NCBI RefSeq assembly: GCF_016908415.1
Contig: NZ_JAFBDW010000012.1
Location: forward strand, 1 to 19,170
Length of the DNA stretch: 19,170 nucleotides
Source of the DNA: Caldicoprobacter guelmensis
GTDB lineage: Bacteria > Bacillota > Clostridia > Caldicoprobacterales > Caldicoprobacteraceae
Reading direction: 5' to 3'
Below, piece after piece: positions 7,663-15,172 of the stretch. Positions within the stretch are counted from its first letter, which is position 1. Each line of letters opens with the position of its first letter. The notes under the pieces were generated by a model that saw nothing but the letters and a program-made list of their open reading frames with translations, made no database searches and was not told where the DNA came from. Position numbers and translations under genes: made by a program.

Positions 7663-8550
7663 ATGAAGAAAATAGGATTTATAGGTTTAGGTATTATGGG
7701 CAAACCGATGGCTAAGAATCTTTTAAAGGCGGGATACAATCTGGTTGTATATGACATAAATAAACAACCAGTAAAGGAACTGGTAGAGGCAGGAGCCGAG
7801 GAAGGCTTCTCGCCAAAGGATGTAGCTGAGAGAGTAGAAGTAGTGATTACTATGCTACCCAATTCACCTCATGTTAAAGAAGTGATTTTAGGTAAGAATG
7901 GTGTATTGGAAGGAGCGCGTCCTGGATTAATAATTGTTGATATGAGTTCTATAGCGCCATTGGTTTCTAAGGAGATTGCTGCAAAAGCTAAGGAAAAGGG
8001 TGTAGAAATGTTGGATGCTCCTGTAAGCGGCGGTGAACCAAAAGCTATAGATGGTACGCTGTCAATAATGGTAGGTGGTTCAGAAGAAGTCTTTAATCAG
8101 GTAAAAGATATACTTCTGTGTATGGGGTCGTCGGCTGTGTTGGTGGGAGAAATAGGAAGCGGTAATATTACAAAGCTGGCTAATCAGATAATTGTGGCGC
8201 TTAACATTGCGGCCATGTCTGAAGCGCTGGTATTAGCCACGAAAGCAGGTGTAGATCCTGAAAAGGTGTATCAAGCGATCAGAGGAGGATTGGCTGGTAG
8301 TGCAGTGCTTGATGCAAAGGCTCCTATGGTTATGCAGAGGAACTTTAAACCTGGTTTTAGAATTGAACTGCACATTAAGGATTTGATGAATGCCTTGGAA
8401 ACAGCGCATGAAGTTGGGGTACCTGTGCTGCTAACAAGCCAGGTAATGGAGATTATGCAAGCTTTAAAGGCAGAAGGCAAGGAAAAAGAGGATCATGGTG
8501 GTATTATACAGTTTTATGAGAAATTGGCTGGTGTAGAGGTAAGGAAATAG
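7663..8550 (+). CDS. garR: Tartronate semialdehyde reductase (2-hydroxy-3-oxopropionate reductase), GarR-like
   Basis: Reduces tartronate semialdehyde to D-glycerate with NAD(P)H in the cytoplasm; a member of the beta-hydroxyacid dehydrogenase family. The Rossmann motif GLGIMG is at residues 8-13. The acidic Asp31 (VVYD) favours NADH. The substrate-binding DAPVSGGEPKAIDGTLS is at 118-134. Catalytic Lys171 lies in GSGNITKLANQ, and NIAAMSEAL, RGGLAGSAVLDAKAPMV and KPGFRIELH closely resemble E. coli GarR as remembered. At 295 residues the length fits. An in-frame GTG at 7654 exists, but it overlaps the AAAGGAG ribosome binding site, so the ATG at 7663 is chosen. It follows the transketolase pair by 46 bases and is the last gene of the operon. 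The glycerate it makes would need a glycerate kinase, not seen here. Confidence 0.88.
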   Translation: MKKIGFIGLGIMGKPMAKNLLKAGYNLVVYDINKQPVKELVEAGAEEGFSPKDVAERVEVVITMLPNSPHVKEVILGKNGVLEGARPGLIIVDMSSIAPLVSKEIAAKAKEKGVEMLDAPVSGGEPKAIDGTLSIMVGGSEEVFNQVKDILLCMGSSAVLVGEIGSGNITKLANQIIVALNIAAMSEALVLATKAGVDPEKVYQAIRGGLAGSAVLDAKAPMVMQRNFKPGFRIELHIKDLMNALETAHEVGVPVLLTSQVMEIMQALKAEGKEKEDHGGIIQFYEKLAGVEVRK

Positions 8551-8589
8551 AGTTATATGTATGAGAAGGTAAGTTGTTTAGGTTTCATG

Positions 8590-8629
8590 CAGGATTCCCT
8601 TTCTTTGGCCAAAAGTGGAGAGAATCCTG
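8590..8629 (+). terminator. Hairpin after the garR-like gene
   Basis: CAGGATTC (8590-8597) pairs with GAATCCTG (8622-8629), followed by TTT. An inner CTTTGGCCAAAAG palindrome tops the stem. It lies 40 bases after the garR stop and is the probable end of the dehydrogenase-transketolase-garR operon. Confidence 0.6.
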
Positions 8630-8642
8630 TTTGAAATAAGAA

Positions 8643-8679
8643 GTAAAACCCTGAAAAATAGAGAATTTTAGGGTTTTAC
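8643..8679. terminator. Second hairpin, possibly bidirectional terminator
   Basis: GTAAAACCCT (8643-8652) and AGGGTTTTAC (8670-8679) form a perfect 10-bp stem, extended inward by AAAA/TTTT. T-rich sequence follows at 8685-8707. Its position between the operon and the IS110 remnant suits a second or bidirectional terminator. The rest of 8680-8892 has no supportable gene; its distal part is probably the non-coding end of the IS110 element. Confidence 0.5.
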
Positions 8680-8892
8680 AGAAGTTTAAATATTTTTCCT
8701 TTCTTTTAAAGGGGTTCTCTTAAAAGTTAAACTTAAAATTGAAAAAAAGTAATTCGGTAATATGTCAAGGGGGGATTCGAAAAAAGTTGAAAATTTTTTA
8801 GCTATTTAAACCCAAAAAAGGGCATAGCAAAGCTAACCATCACCTAGGCGGCATGGTAATAATTAACATAAATGTAAATTAGGAAATCGGCC

Positions 8893-10159
8893 TTAGCTTA
8901 AACTAACATCTCCTTTCCTGGCGGATGGATTGTAAAGTTTTTCATCGCGCAGCAGAGCGAAGACTAACCTTACCGCCTTACGGGCTGTAAGCACTAGAGC
9001 CCTCTTGTGATGATGGGTCTTGCTTTCGTTGTACTTGCGAGAGTAATACTGGGCAAATTCGGGTAAATACTTCCTGAGCTGCTCTGCGGCCTGTATAAAG
9101 TAGTATCTGAGGTAGTGGTTTCCAGTCTTTTTGATAAAAGTGTCATCAGCAGTAAACTCTCCAGACTGGTATTCAGACCAATACAGACCTGCAAATTTGG
9201 CCAAAGCGTTATCGTTCTCGAAGCGAGAAATGCCCCCTATTTCCTATATAAAGCCAGCAGCCAGGACGGGGCCAATACCTTTGACTGAAGTTAAGCACAG
9301 GAACTCGTTTTTAAAAAGTGGCAGCTCCTTTTCGATGGCTTTATCCACAGCTTTGATCTGCTTTTCCAGAGCCTTTATGTTCTCAAGGCAGGATTTGAGC
9401 ACAAAGCTTAGAGAGTTATCCACAGAAGCATTAAGCCTGTAAGATTTTGCAACTGCCTCTTTTAAGGCTTTAGCGGTGGACTGTGGACATTCAAAATGCT
9501 TTTTACCGTGTTCCATGATAAAATCAATGAGTTCTGAGTTCATCAAGCGATCGAGTCGCAATATCCTCTACGGTAAGAAACTCATGGAACAGTTCTGTAG
9601 CGGAGGCCCCGAAGTTGTTAGAGAAAACCTTGTCCTGGCACATAGCACTGAATTTAAGGAACAGGTTGCTCAGGTAGTAGGATTTTTCCCGAGCCAGGTT
9701 TTCCACAAGGTGATACCTGTAGCGAGTAAGCCTTTGGAGAGCAAGGTATCTAAAATCCACAGGGCAAGACTTGGGGAGTCTGCCGAAACGAAGTCTTTCT
9801 GCGGTGGTGTTAGCGTCTATCCAGTCGTTTTTAGGGAGATTGCCCAGGGACTTTTTGAAGTTTTCAATGAGTTTGGGGTTAAAGCAGATAATGTGAGGGT
9901 GATAAGGCTTAAGCTGAGGGGAATCAGCTAGTAGATGCTGTATATGCCAGCCATACACTGGAGTAGATTCAAGGCCGATGAAGAGGGTATCAACAGCTAA
10001 AGCCTTACAGCACCTGAGTATAGTATCTATGAGGATGTTAGCCCCAACTTGGTCATTGGTAACTGAGAAAGGTTTGACGATTTCAGTTCCATTCTGGTCA
10101 ATGATAGATACCTTGTAGTCCTTAAGGCTGAGGTCAAGGCCTACAAATAGTTTATTCAC
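8893..10159 (-). pseudogene. IS110-family transposase, inactivated by duplication and nonsense mutation
   Basis: A DEDD (RuvC-like) transposase that moves circular intermediates using a bridge RNA. The start is the GTG at 10159-10157, seven bases after a perfect AAAGGAGGTG site. N-terminal acidic residues fit DEDD: Asp9 (VGLDLS), Glu64 (IGLEST), Asp112 and Asp115 (NDWIDAN). The C-terminal IS110 domain is recognisable from GIGPVLAAGFI through FAGLYWSEYQSGEF to KTGNHYLRYY. Two lesions break it. TGAGTTC is duplicated in tandem (9528-9534, 9535-9541) and shifts the frame after SLDEL. A TAG (9241-9243 on the plus strand) interrupts GFI-EIGG. Removing one 7-bp copy leaves exactly 420 codons including the final stop, a normal length. 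The base composition is richer in GC than the neighbouring catabolic genes. Confidence 0.9.
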
Positions 10160-10199
10160 ATTTAACACCTCCTTTCTGGGGGGAGTGATAAGGTAAAGG

Positions 10200-10450
10200 A
10201 TATTTGGGATAACCCTAGCAACCAGGTTATATAACAGCCTCGCGTTATTAGCTCTTAGCAATACAGGCTTTAGTCTCCTGCTGCCGAGAACCTGTACTAC
10301 GACAAAGCAGAATTCGAGTTTAGATGTGGCAAACCTGGTGTAGGGACCACACTTTATTGAGCAGTCGAGCTGCAAGGGGGGCAAAAGCCTGTCCCAGATA
10401 CAGATATCTTTACCAGATAATCATGCTACAGGTTATCCCAAAAGTAAAGA
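10200..10450 (-). ncRNA. Candidate bridge (seek) RNA region of the IS110 element
   Basis: In the IS110 group the non-coding region 5' of the transposase encodes the bridge RNA that pairs with target and donor DNA. Here that region is rich in short stems: TAACC/GGTTA (10210-10214, 10225-10229), ACAGG/CCTGT (10263-10267, 10291-10295), TGTGG/CCACA (10325-10329, 10347-10351) with an inner CCT/AGG pair leaving an internal loop, and GCAG/CTGC (10361-10364, 10370-10373). The transcript ends, promoter and guide loops are not identified, and the limits given are rough. The call rests on position and structure, not on a covariance match. Confidence 0.35.
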
Positions 10451-10473
10451 GTTTTTTTGCCGCCTATGGGAGA

Positions 10474-10493
10474 CGGTGCCATATACCACCGTT
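10474..10493. repeat. Small hairpin in the IS110 5' region
   Basis: ACGGTG (10474-10479) pairs with CACCGT (10488-10493) around an 8-nt loop. It lies between the candidate bridge RNA region and the larger hairpin at 10529, and may be part of the same transcript or of its promoter area. Confidence 0.4.
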
Positions 10494-10528
10494 TGTGATA
10501 GGTGAGTATATGGGTTAGGGTTGAAGTG

Positions 10529-10560
10529 CCATTCAAAAGCTTGCAGCGAGCTTTGAATGG
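10529..10560. repeat. Strong hairpin near the 5' end of the IS110 element
   Basis: CCATTCAAAAGCT (10529-10541) pairs with AGCTTTGAATGG (10549-10560): 12 base pairs with a single bulged A, around a 7-base loop. It lies about 370 bases upstream of the transposase start. It could be a structural end of the element or a part of its RNA. Another 8-bp stem, TTACCAGT/ACTGGTAA, follows at 10583-10603. Confidence 0.5.
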
Positions 10561-10666
10561 AGGATAAGATGTGGCGAGTTAATTACCAGTAAATAACTGG
10601 TAAAATGAATGGCCTAAAGGTTAATTGATTTGTTGTTTACAAACACTATTATACGAGGGGATAATA

Positions 10667-11545
10667 ATGTTTATAAAAAATAAGGGAAATAAGCCAGTAG
10701 AAGCTGTGCGTATTGGTATAGGAAGTTTTGCATTTCGTTATAATATAGGTTTTGGGGACTTTATTCCACCAAAGCCAATGACTACCATAGATTTCCTGCA
10801 AGAAGCTCATCGACTGGGGTTTAGTTTGGTTCAATTGTGTGAAAATCTTAATTATGCAACATTAAGTTATAAAGAAATTATGTCAATAGCAAATGTAGCT
10901 AAAGAACTGGGAATTTCAATTGAAGTAGGCTTGAGAGGTTTGAGTAGGGAAAATTTATTACATCATATTAAATTAGCAGAACTTTTATCATCTTGTTTCA
11001 TTCGGATAGTTCCTGGAGAGCTTAAATCCTCTCCAGAGAAAAATCCGGACGAATTAATGAAAAAATCAATCAATATATTAAAAAATGTGCTACCTATTTG
11101 TAAAGAAAAGAATATCAAATTGGGAATAGAGGATAATTTTATCCTCCCGTTAGATTATCTTATTCAAATCGTTGAGGAAATTGCAGATGAACATGTGGGA
11201 CTTATTATGGATACAACAAATTGTCTTGGATTTATTAATCAACCAGAAGAAGTTCTCGACAAAATGAAGCCATATTTATTATCAGTTCACTTGAAAGATT
11301 ACAAAGTAGAAAAAGTAGAAGGAGGTTATCTTATCAGTAGTGTGCCTCTTGGCGAAGGTTGGCTTAATGTGGAAGAATTTATCAAAAAAGTGCTTTCGAT
11401 AAATCCAACTATCAGTATTATAATTGAATATAGTATGCGAAGAGACTATAGTGCTTCTGTAGAGCAGATCTTAAAATGGGAAAAAGAAAGTGTTGAGAAA
11501 AATGCTAGATATATTAGAAAATTGATTAAAGGTTTAAATTTATAA
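10667..11545 (+). CDS. TIM-barrel sugar isomerase/epimerase (AP endonuclease 2 / xylose isomerase-like)
   Basis: A cytoplasmic metal-dependent isomerase or epimerase acting on a free sugar, sugar phosphate or keto acid. The xylose-isomerase-like TIM-barrel metal ligands are visible: Glu155 (GIEDN), Asp182 (IMDTTNC), His208 (SVHLKDY) and Glu254 (IIEYS), numbered from the chosen start. The 292-residue length is normal. The ATG at 10667 has GAGGGG six bases upstream; an in-frame TTG at 10625 has no such site and is rejected. It heads the operon with the glycosidase and ABC transporter, 82 bases before the former. The superfamily includes hydroxypyruvate isomerase, tagatose 3-epimerase and D-apiose isomerase, so the reaction cannot be fixed from motifs. 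It differs markedly from the second TIM-barrel gene at 17788. Confidence 0.85.
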   Translation: MFIKNKGNKPVEAVRIGIGSFAFRYNIGFGDFIPPKPMTTIDFLQEAHRLGFSLVQLCENLNYATLSYKEIMSIANVAKELGISIEVGLRGLSRENLLHHIKLAELLSSCFIRIVPGELKSSPEKNPDELMKKSINILKNVLPICKEKNIKLGIEDNFILPLDYLIQIVEEIADEHVGLIMDTTNCLGFINQPEEVLDKMKPYLLSVHLKDYKVEKVEGGYLISSVPLGEGWLNVEEFIKKVLSINPTISIIIEYSMRRDYSASVEQILKWEKESVEKNARYIRKLIKGLNL

Positions 11546-11588
11546 ATAATAATAAAAATATATTGCTAATATTCTAAGTGTAAGATTA

Positions 11589-11602
11589 AATTTACGTAAA
11601 TT
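11589..11602. promoter_or_regulatory. 14-bp perfect palindrome with central CG, candidate operator
   Basis: AATTTACGTAAATT is a perfect palindrome in the short gap between the isomerase and the glycosidase genes, 11 bases before the latter's AAAGGAG site. A/T-flanked palindromes with a central CG are typical of LacI-family operators. No LacI gene is in the window, so the regulator would be elsewhere. Confidence 0.4.
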
Positions 11603-11627
11603 GAAACATTTAGAAAGGAGTTTAAAA

Positions 11628-13085
11628 ATGGCGGGAACTGTTTGTAGTGATGTTCAAAAAGTAAAGAAATGGGATAGATTTGAATCTATTATAGAGAATA
11701 ATAGAACGTATAAAGATCCTTATAGAGATGTAGAACTTCTTGTTACATACACTAAACCTGATAACTCTCAAGTCGACTTTTGGGGTTTTTATGATGGTGG
11801 AAATGTATGGAAAATTCGGTTTATGCCAGACCAAATCGGGATATGGAGGTATAAAGCAGTTTTCTCTGATGGCAGTGCAAAATTTGAAGGGATTTTTGAA
11901 TGTGTTGAATCAGATATTCCTGGAATGATTTATAAAGATGAAACAAATCCAATGTGGTTCGGATTTAAGGGAGGAAAACATATACTGATTAGAAGTTTTC
12001 ACGTTGGAGATCGTTTTTTTGCCGAAAATTGGAATGAGGAAGAACGTGGGGATTTCTTGGATTGGTTACAGGCCCAAGGATATAATATGATTTCTGTGGC
12101 TAGTTTTTTCCTAAATCGGGAAAAAATAGGTCGAGGTTCAGGTTGGAGGACTCCACGATTATGGCCTTTAAATGCTGATGAATACAAAAAAGCTGAAAAA
12201 ATATTGGATGATTTGGCAAATAGACGCATTTTGGTTTATCCGTTTGCAGGGTTTTTTGGTAGAGATTCTTATTATCCAACCAGTGTAAAGGATCAGGAAA
12301 CATACATTCGATATGTTATTGCTAGATTTGGACCTTATTGGAATCTTCTTTTTAATGTAGCTGGTCCAGAGCCTTTATTATCTAAAAATCCTTTTATGTT
12401 GAAATGCGAGATTAACCGTTTGGGATATATGATTAAGAAGTATGATATCTTTGATCATCTGCTGTCAGTTCATAATGCAACAGGAGATGATGAGTTTTTA
12501 GGTGAGCCTTATGTATCATATGGAATTCTTCAAGGCCCTAAAACAACTGAACGATTAGTTCTTAGTGAAGGTATTTTAAAAAATCATTCCCGATTTTATC
12601 CGTTATATGCTCAGGAAACATTATGGGCGGGAAATATTTATCATCCGCATTATAGTGATGATGACTTACGTAAAAATGCTTATGTTATTAATATGTCAGC
12701 AGCAGCTTTGAATTTTGGAGATATGAATGGAGATTCTACATCTGGTTTTAGTGGTAGTCTTCATCTAAATGATAGAGTACAATCCAGACATGACATTATA
12801 AAGAAAGTATGGGACTTCTTTGAAACTATACAATTTTATAAGATGAGTCCTAGGCAAGATCTGGTAAGTAAAGGATATTGTTTGGCAGAAGAAGGAAAGG
12901 AGTATTTGGTTTATTTGGAAAGTGGGGGTACAGTAAATGTTTCAATTTCCGGGGGAAAATATAGAGTTGAGTGGATCAATGCTCGAAATACAAATGAGAG
13001 GATTAATGGAGGATTTACCGAAAACGGAATTGGACTGACTGCACCTGATAAAGAAGATTGGTTACTACGGCTTGTATTAGAATAA
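11628..13085 (+). CDS. Cytoplasmic glycoside hydrolase, DUF5060 plus apiosidase-like (DUF4038) barrel
   Basis: Probably cleaves an imported oligosaccharide or glycoside inside the cell, as there is no signal peptide. Numbering is from the ATG at 11628. Residues about 13-90 form a beta-rich DUF5060-like domain (DPYRDVELLVTYTKPDNSQV). Residues about 105-395 form a TIM barrel like DUF4038/GH140 apiosidase-like enzymes (FGFKGGKHILIRSF near 110; FNVAGPEP with Glu248; LYAQETLW with Glu330; NFGDMNGDSTSGFSG near 362). Residues about 405-485 form a C-terminal beta domain like the putative collagen-binding domain of this family. Glu248 and Glu330 are proposed catalytic acids. The frame extends to a TTG at 11601, but AAAGGAG at 11614-11620 fits the ATG at 11628. 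Length, 485 residues. It is followed by the transporter. Apiosidase activity is inferred only. Confidence 0.72.
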   Translation: MAGTVCSDVQKVKKWDRFESIIENNRTYKDPYRDVELLVTYTKPDNSQVDFWGFYDGGNVWKIRFMPDQIGIWRYKAVFSDGSAKFEGIFECVESDIPGMIYKDETNPMWFGFKGGKHILIRSFHVGDRFFAENWNEEERGDFLDWLQAQGYNMISVASFFLNREKIGRGSGWRTPRLWPLNADEYKKAEKILDDLANRRILVYPFAGFFGRDSYYPTSVKDQETYIRYVIARFGPYWNLLFNVAGPEPLLSKNPFMLKCEINRLGYMIKKYDIFDHLLSVHNATGDDEFLGEPYVSYGILQGPKTTERLVLSEGILKNHSRFYPLYAQETLWAGNIYHPHYSDDDLRKNAYVINMSAAALNFGDMNGDSTSGFSGSLHLNDRVQSRHDIIKKVWDFFETIQFYKMSPRQDLVSKGYCLAEEGKEYLVYLESGGTVNVSISGGKYRVEWINARNTNERINGGFTENGIGLTAPDKEDWLLRLVLE

Positions 13086-13205
13086 TTTCTAATAAGTGTG
13101 TTTGTAGCTTTATGAAGTATACTGTTATTTGCATAAATAATATAATATATAGGATTTGTATGATATCTTTTGAAACAAATTGACAAATGAATAGGGGGTG
13201 AAAAA

Positions 13206-14195
13206 ATGAATAGGTTAGATTCTAAAAATATATTATCTATATCATCGAAGCCACTATCAAATAAAAAAAATAGAGAAAACAGCTTTATTTATAAAAATAT
13301 AATTAAGTATCTAATCAAGGATAGATGGTTATATTTTATGCTTTTACCAGGAGTGTTATATTTTATAATATTTAAGTATGGTCCTATGTGGGGTTTGCTG
13401 ATAGCCTTTAAAGATTACCAACCCTTTATGGGTTTTATGGGAAGCAAATGGGTAGGATTTAAACATTTTATACGATTGTTTACTGAAGCTACTTTTTGGT
13501 TATTATTTCGTAATACTCTATTACTTGCAGTCTATAATCTATTATTTTTCTTTCCTTTGCCTATTATTTTTGCTCTGATGCTAAATGAGTTAAGAAATAC
13601 AACGCTTAAGCGTATAATTCAGACAATAACATACATTCCACATTTTATGTCATGGGTTATAGTTGTTGGTATTTCCTATATATTATTTACAACTGAAGGC
13701 GGGATAATAAATGAGGTTCTATATGCTTTATTCGGTTTTAAGATTGATTTTTTGTCTAGTGTTAAATGGTTTAGGCCTATGATTGTTGGACAAACTATAT
13801 GGAAAGAGACTGGCTGGGGTACAATTATATTTATAGCTGCATTAACAAATATTGACCCACAGTTATATGAATCAGCATATATTGATGGTGCAAACAGATG
13901 GGAGCAATTGTGGCATATTACATTGCCATCCATTCGAAGTACTATAATAGTTTTGTTGCTACTTAGATTGGGAAATTTTTTAGACACTGGTTTTGAGCAT
14001 ATATTTCTTATGCTTAATGCTACAAACCGTGAAGTAGGAGAAGTTTTTGATACATATGTATACAATGTTGGGATTAAGCAAGGGCAATATAGTTACACTA
14101 CTGCAGTAGGATTCTTTAAATCCTTTGTAAGTTTGATTCTAGTATATATTTCAAATAGTATTGCAAAAAAATTTGGCGAAGAAGGAATATATTAA
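13206..14195 (+). CDS. Sugar ABC transporter permease, LplB/YteP type
   Basis: An inner-membrane channel subunit of a carbohydrate importer (CUT1 type). About six membrane segments are visible, including residues 41-58, 100-125, 147-161, 204-213, 245-255 and 300-317. The EAA loop that contacts the ATPase is at about 222-242 (ESAYIDGANRWEQLWHITLP), with the invariant Gly. The N-terminal 35 residues are polar and cytoplasmic. A GGGGGTG site precedes the ATG at 13206. The 120-base gap before it contains a TATAAT at 13141-13146 without a clear -35, so an extra promoter is possible. It pairs with the permease at 14224 and the lipoprotein at 15173. Confidence 0.92.
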   Translation: MNRLDSKNILSISSKPLSNKKNRENSFIYKNIIKYLIKDRWLYFMLLPGVLYFIIFKYGPMWGLLIAFKDYQPFMGFMGSKWVGFKHFIRLFTEATFWLLFRNTLLLAVYNLLFFFPLPIIFALMLNELRNTTLKRIIQTITYIPHFMSWVIVVGISYILFTTEGGIINEVLYALFGFKIDFLSSVKWFRPMIVGQTIWKETGWGTIIFIAALTNIDPQLYESAYIDGANRWEQLWHITLPSIRSTIIVLLLLRLGNFLDTGFEHIFLMLNATNREVGEVFDTYVYNVGIKQGQYSYTTAVGFFKSFVSLILVYISNSIAKKFGEEGIY

Positions 14196-14223
14196 TATTA
14201 ACTTTTAGGGGTGGTTTTTAATT

Positions 14224-15102
14224 ATGATTGGATACCGTTCTATTGGGTCCAGATTATTCGATATATTTAATATTACTATAATGTTGATATTTTCTTTGTT
14301 ATGTATATTACCGTTTATTCATATTATAGCAGGCTCATTTGCACCGGCAGAAGAAATTTTAAAGGAAGGATTTCTCTTAATACCTAAAAAGTATTCACTA
14401 GCTGCATATAGATATATATTCTCCACAGATACTCTTATTAGGAGTATGTTGATTACAGTTTATGTAACGGTAGTGGGTACTTTTGCCAATATACTATTTA
14501 CTTCGTTAATGGCATATCCCCTTTCTCGTTCAAATTTAAAAGGGAGGAACATTATAATGTTTGGTGTAGTTTTTACTATGTTGTTTAGGGGAGGGATGAT
14601 TCCAACCTTTTTAGTGGTGAAAGCTATGGGGCTGCTTAATTCACTATATTCGCTTATAATACCTACTGTAATAAATGCTTTTAATCTAGTAATAATGAAG
14701 AACTTTTTTCAACAGATTCCTGTAGAACTTGAGGAAGCTGCTAAAATGGATGGATACAATGATTTATTTATCTTTGGGCGTATTATTCTTCCTCTTTCTA
14801 AATCAGTTCTTGCTACTTTAACATTATTTTATGCAGTTGGACACTGGAATAAGTATTTTGAGGCTATAATCTACCTAAATAATTCAAATTTATGGCCTAT
14901 ACAAGTACTTCTTCGTCAAATCGTTATTTTGGCACAAGGAGGTATTGGTGATTTAGATCAAATGGACCCTGATTTTGTGGTACCAGCTAAAAGCGTTCAA
15001 ATGGCTACAGTAGTAGTTGCCACTGTGCCTATACTATTGGTATATCCCTTTTTACAAAAACATTTTGTAAAAGGTGTATTGATTGGCTCAATTAAAGGGT
15101 AA
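14224..15102 (+). CDS. Sugar ABC transporter permease, LplC/YtcP type
   Basis: The second channel subunit. Membrane segments are seen at about 15-37, 73-98, 109-130, 139-157, 194-206 and 259-276. The EAA loop is at about 169-190 (LEEAAKMDGYNDLFIFGRIILP). The 292-residue length and the C-terminal FVKGVLIGSIKG are typical of the family. It begins 28 bases after the first permease, with an AGGGGTGG site. No ATP-binding subunit is encoded in the operon; such transporters generally share a housekeeping ATPase (MsmX-like) encoded elsewhere. Confidence 0.93.
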   Translation: MIGYRSIGSRLFDIFNITIMLIFSLLCILPFIHIIAGSFAPAEEILKEGFLLIPKKYSLAAYRYIFSTDTLIRSMLITVYVTVVGTFANILFTSLMAYPLSRSNLKGRNIIMFGVVFTMLFRGGMIPTFLVVKAMGLLNSLYSLIIPTVINAFNLVIMKNFFQQIPVELEEAAKMDGYNDLFIFGRIILPLSKSVLATLTLFYAVGHWNKYFEAIIYLNNSNLWPIQVLLRQIVILAQGGIGDLDQMDPDFVVPAKSVQMATVVVATVPILLVYPFLQKHFVKGVLIGSIKG

Positions 15103-15172
15103 GTTCTCCGGACATAGAGAATTACCCTATCATATATATTAAATATATTAAAATGAGTGAGGAGGATGCACA

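Larger units (their letters stand above)
8893..10560 (-). mobile_element. Degenerate IS110-family element (minimum extent)
   Basis: The broken transposase plus its structured 5' non-coding region. The ends are not defined: IS110 elements usually lack clear terminal inverted repeats and leave little or no target duplication, and none was recognised here. The right limit is set at the strong hairpin 10529-10560 and the left limit at the transposase stop; the true left end probably lies within 8700-8892. The element separates the transketolase-garR operon from the isomerase-glycosidase-transport operon. Confidence 0.75.

Noticed and set aside
9476..9931. Plus-strand open frame of about 150 codons
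   Set aside because: It lies antisense to the IS110 transposase, has no ribosome binding site and its translation resembles no family.
10324..10518. Plus-strand open frame upstream of the isomerase
   Set aside because: It overlaps the hairpin-rich IS110 non-coding region, lacks a ribosome binding site and its translation resembles no protein family.
59..10643. GTTGTTTACAAA shared at 59-70 and 10632-10643, upstream of the carboxylesterase and the isomerase
   Set aside because: A single 12-base match between AT-rich regions of a 19-kb window is expected by chance, and only the second copy extends to a palindrome (TGTTTACAAACA).
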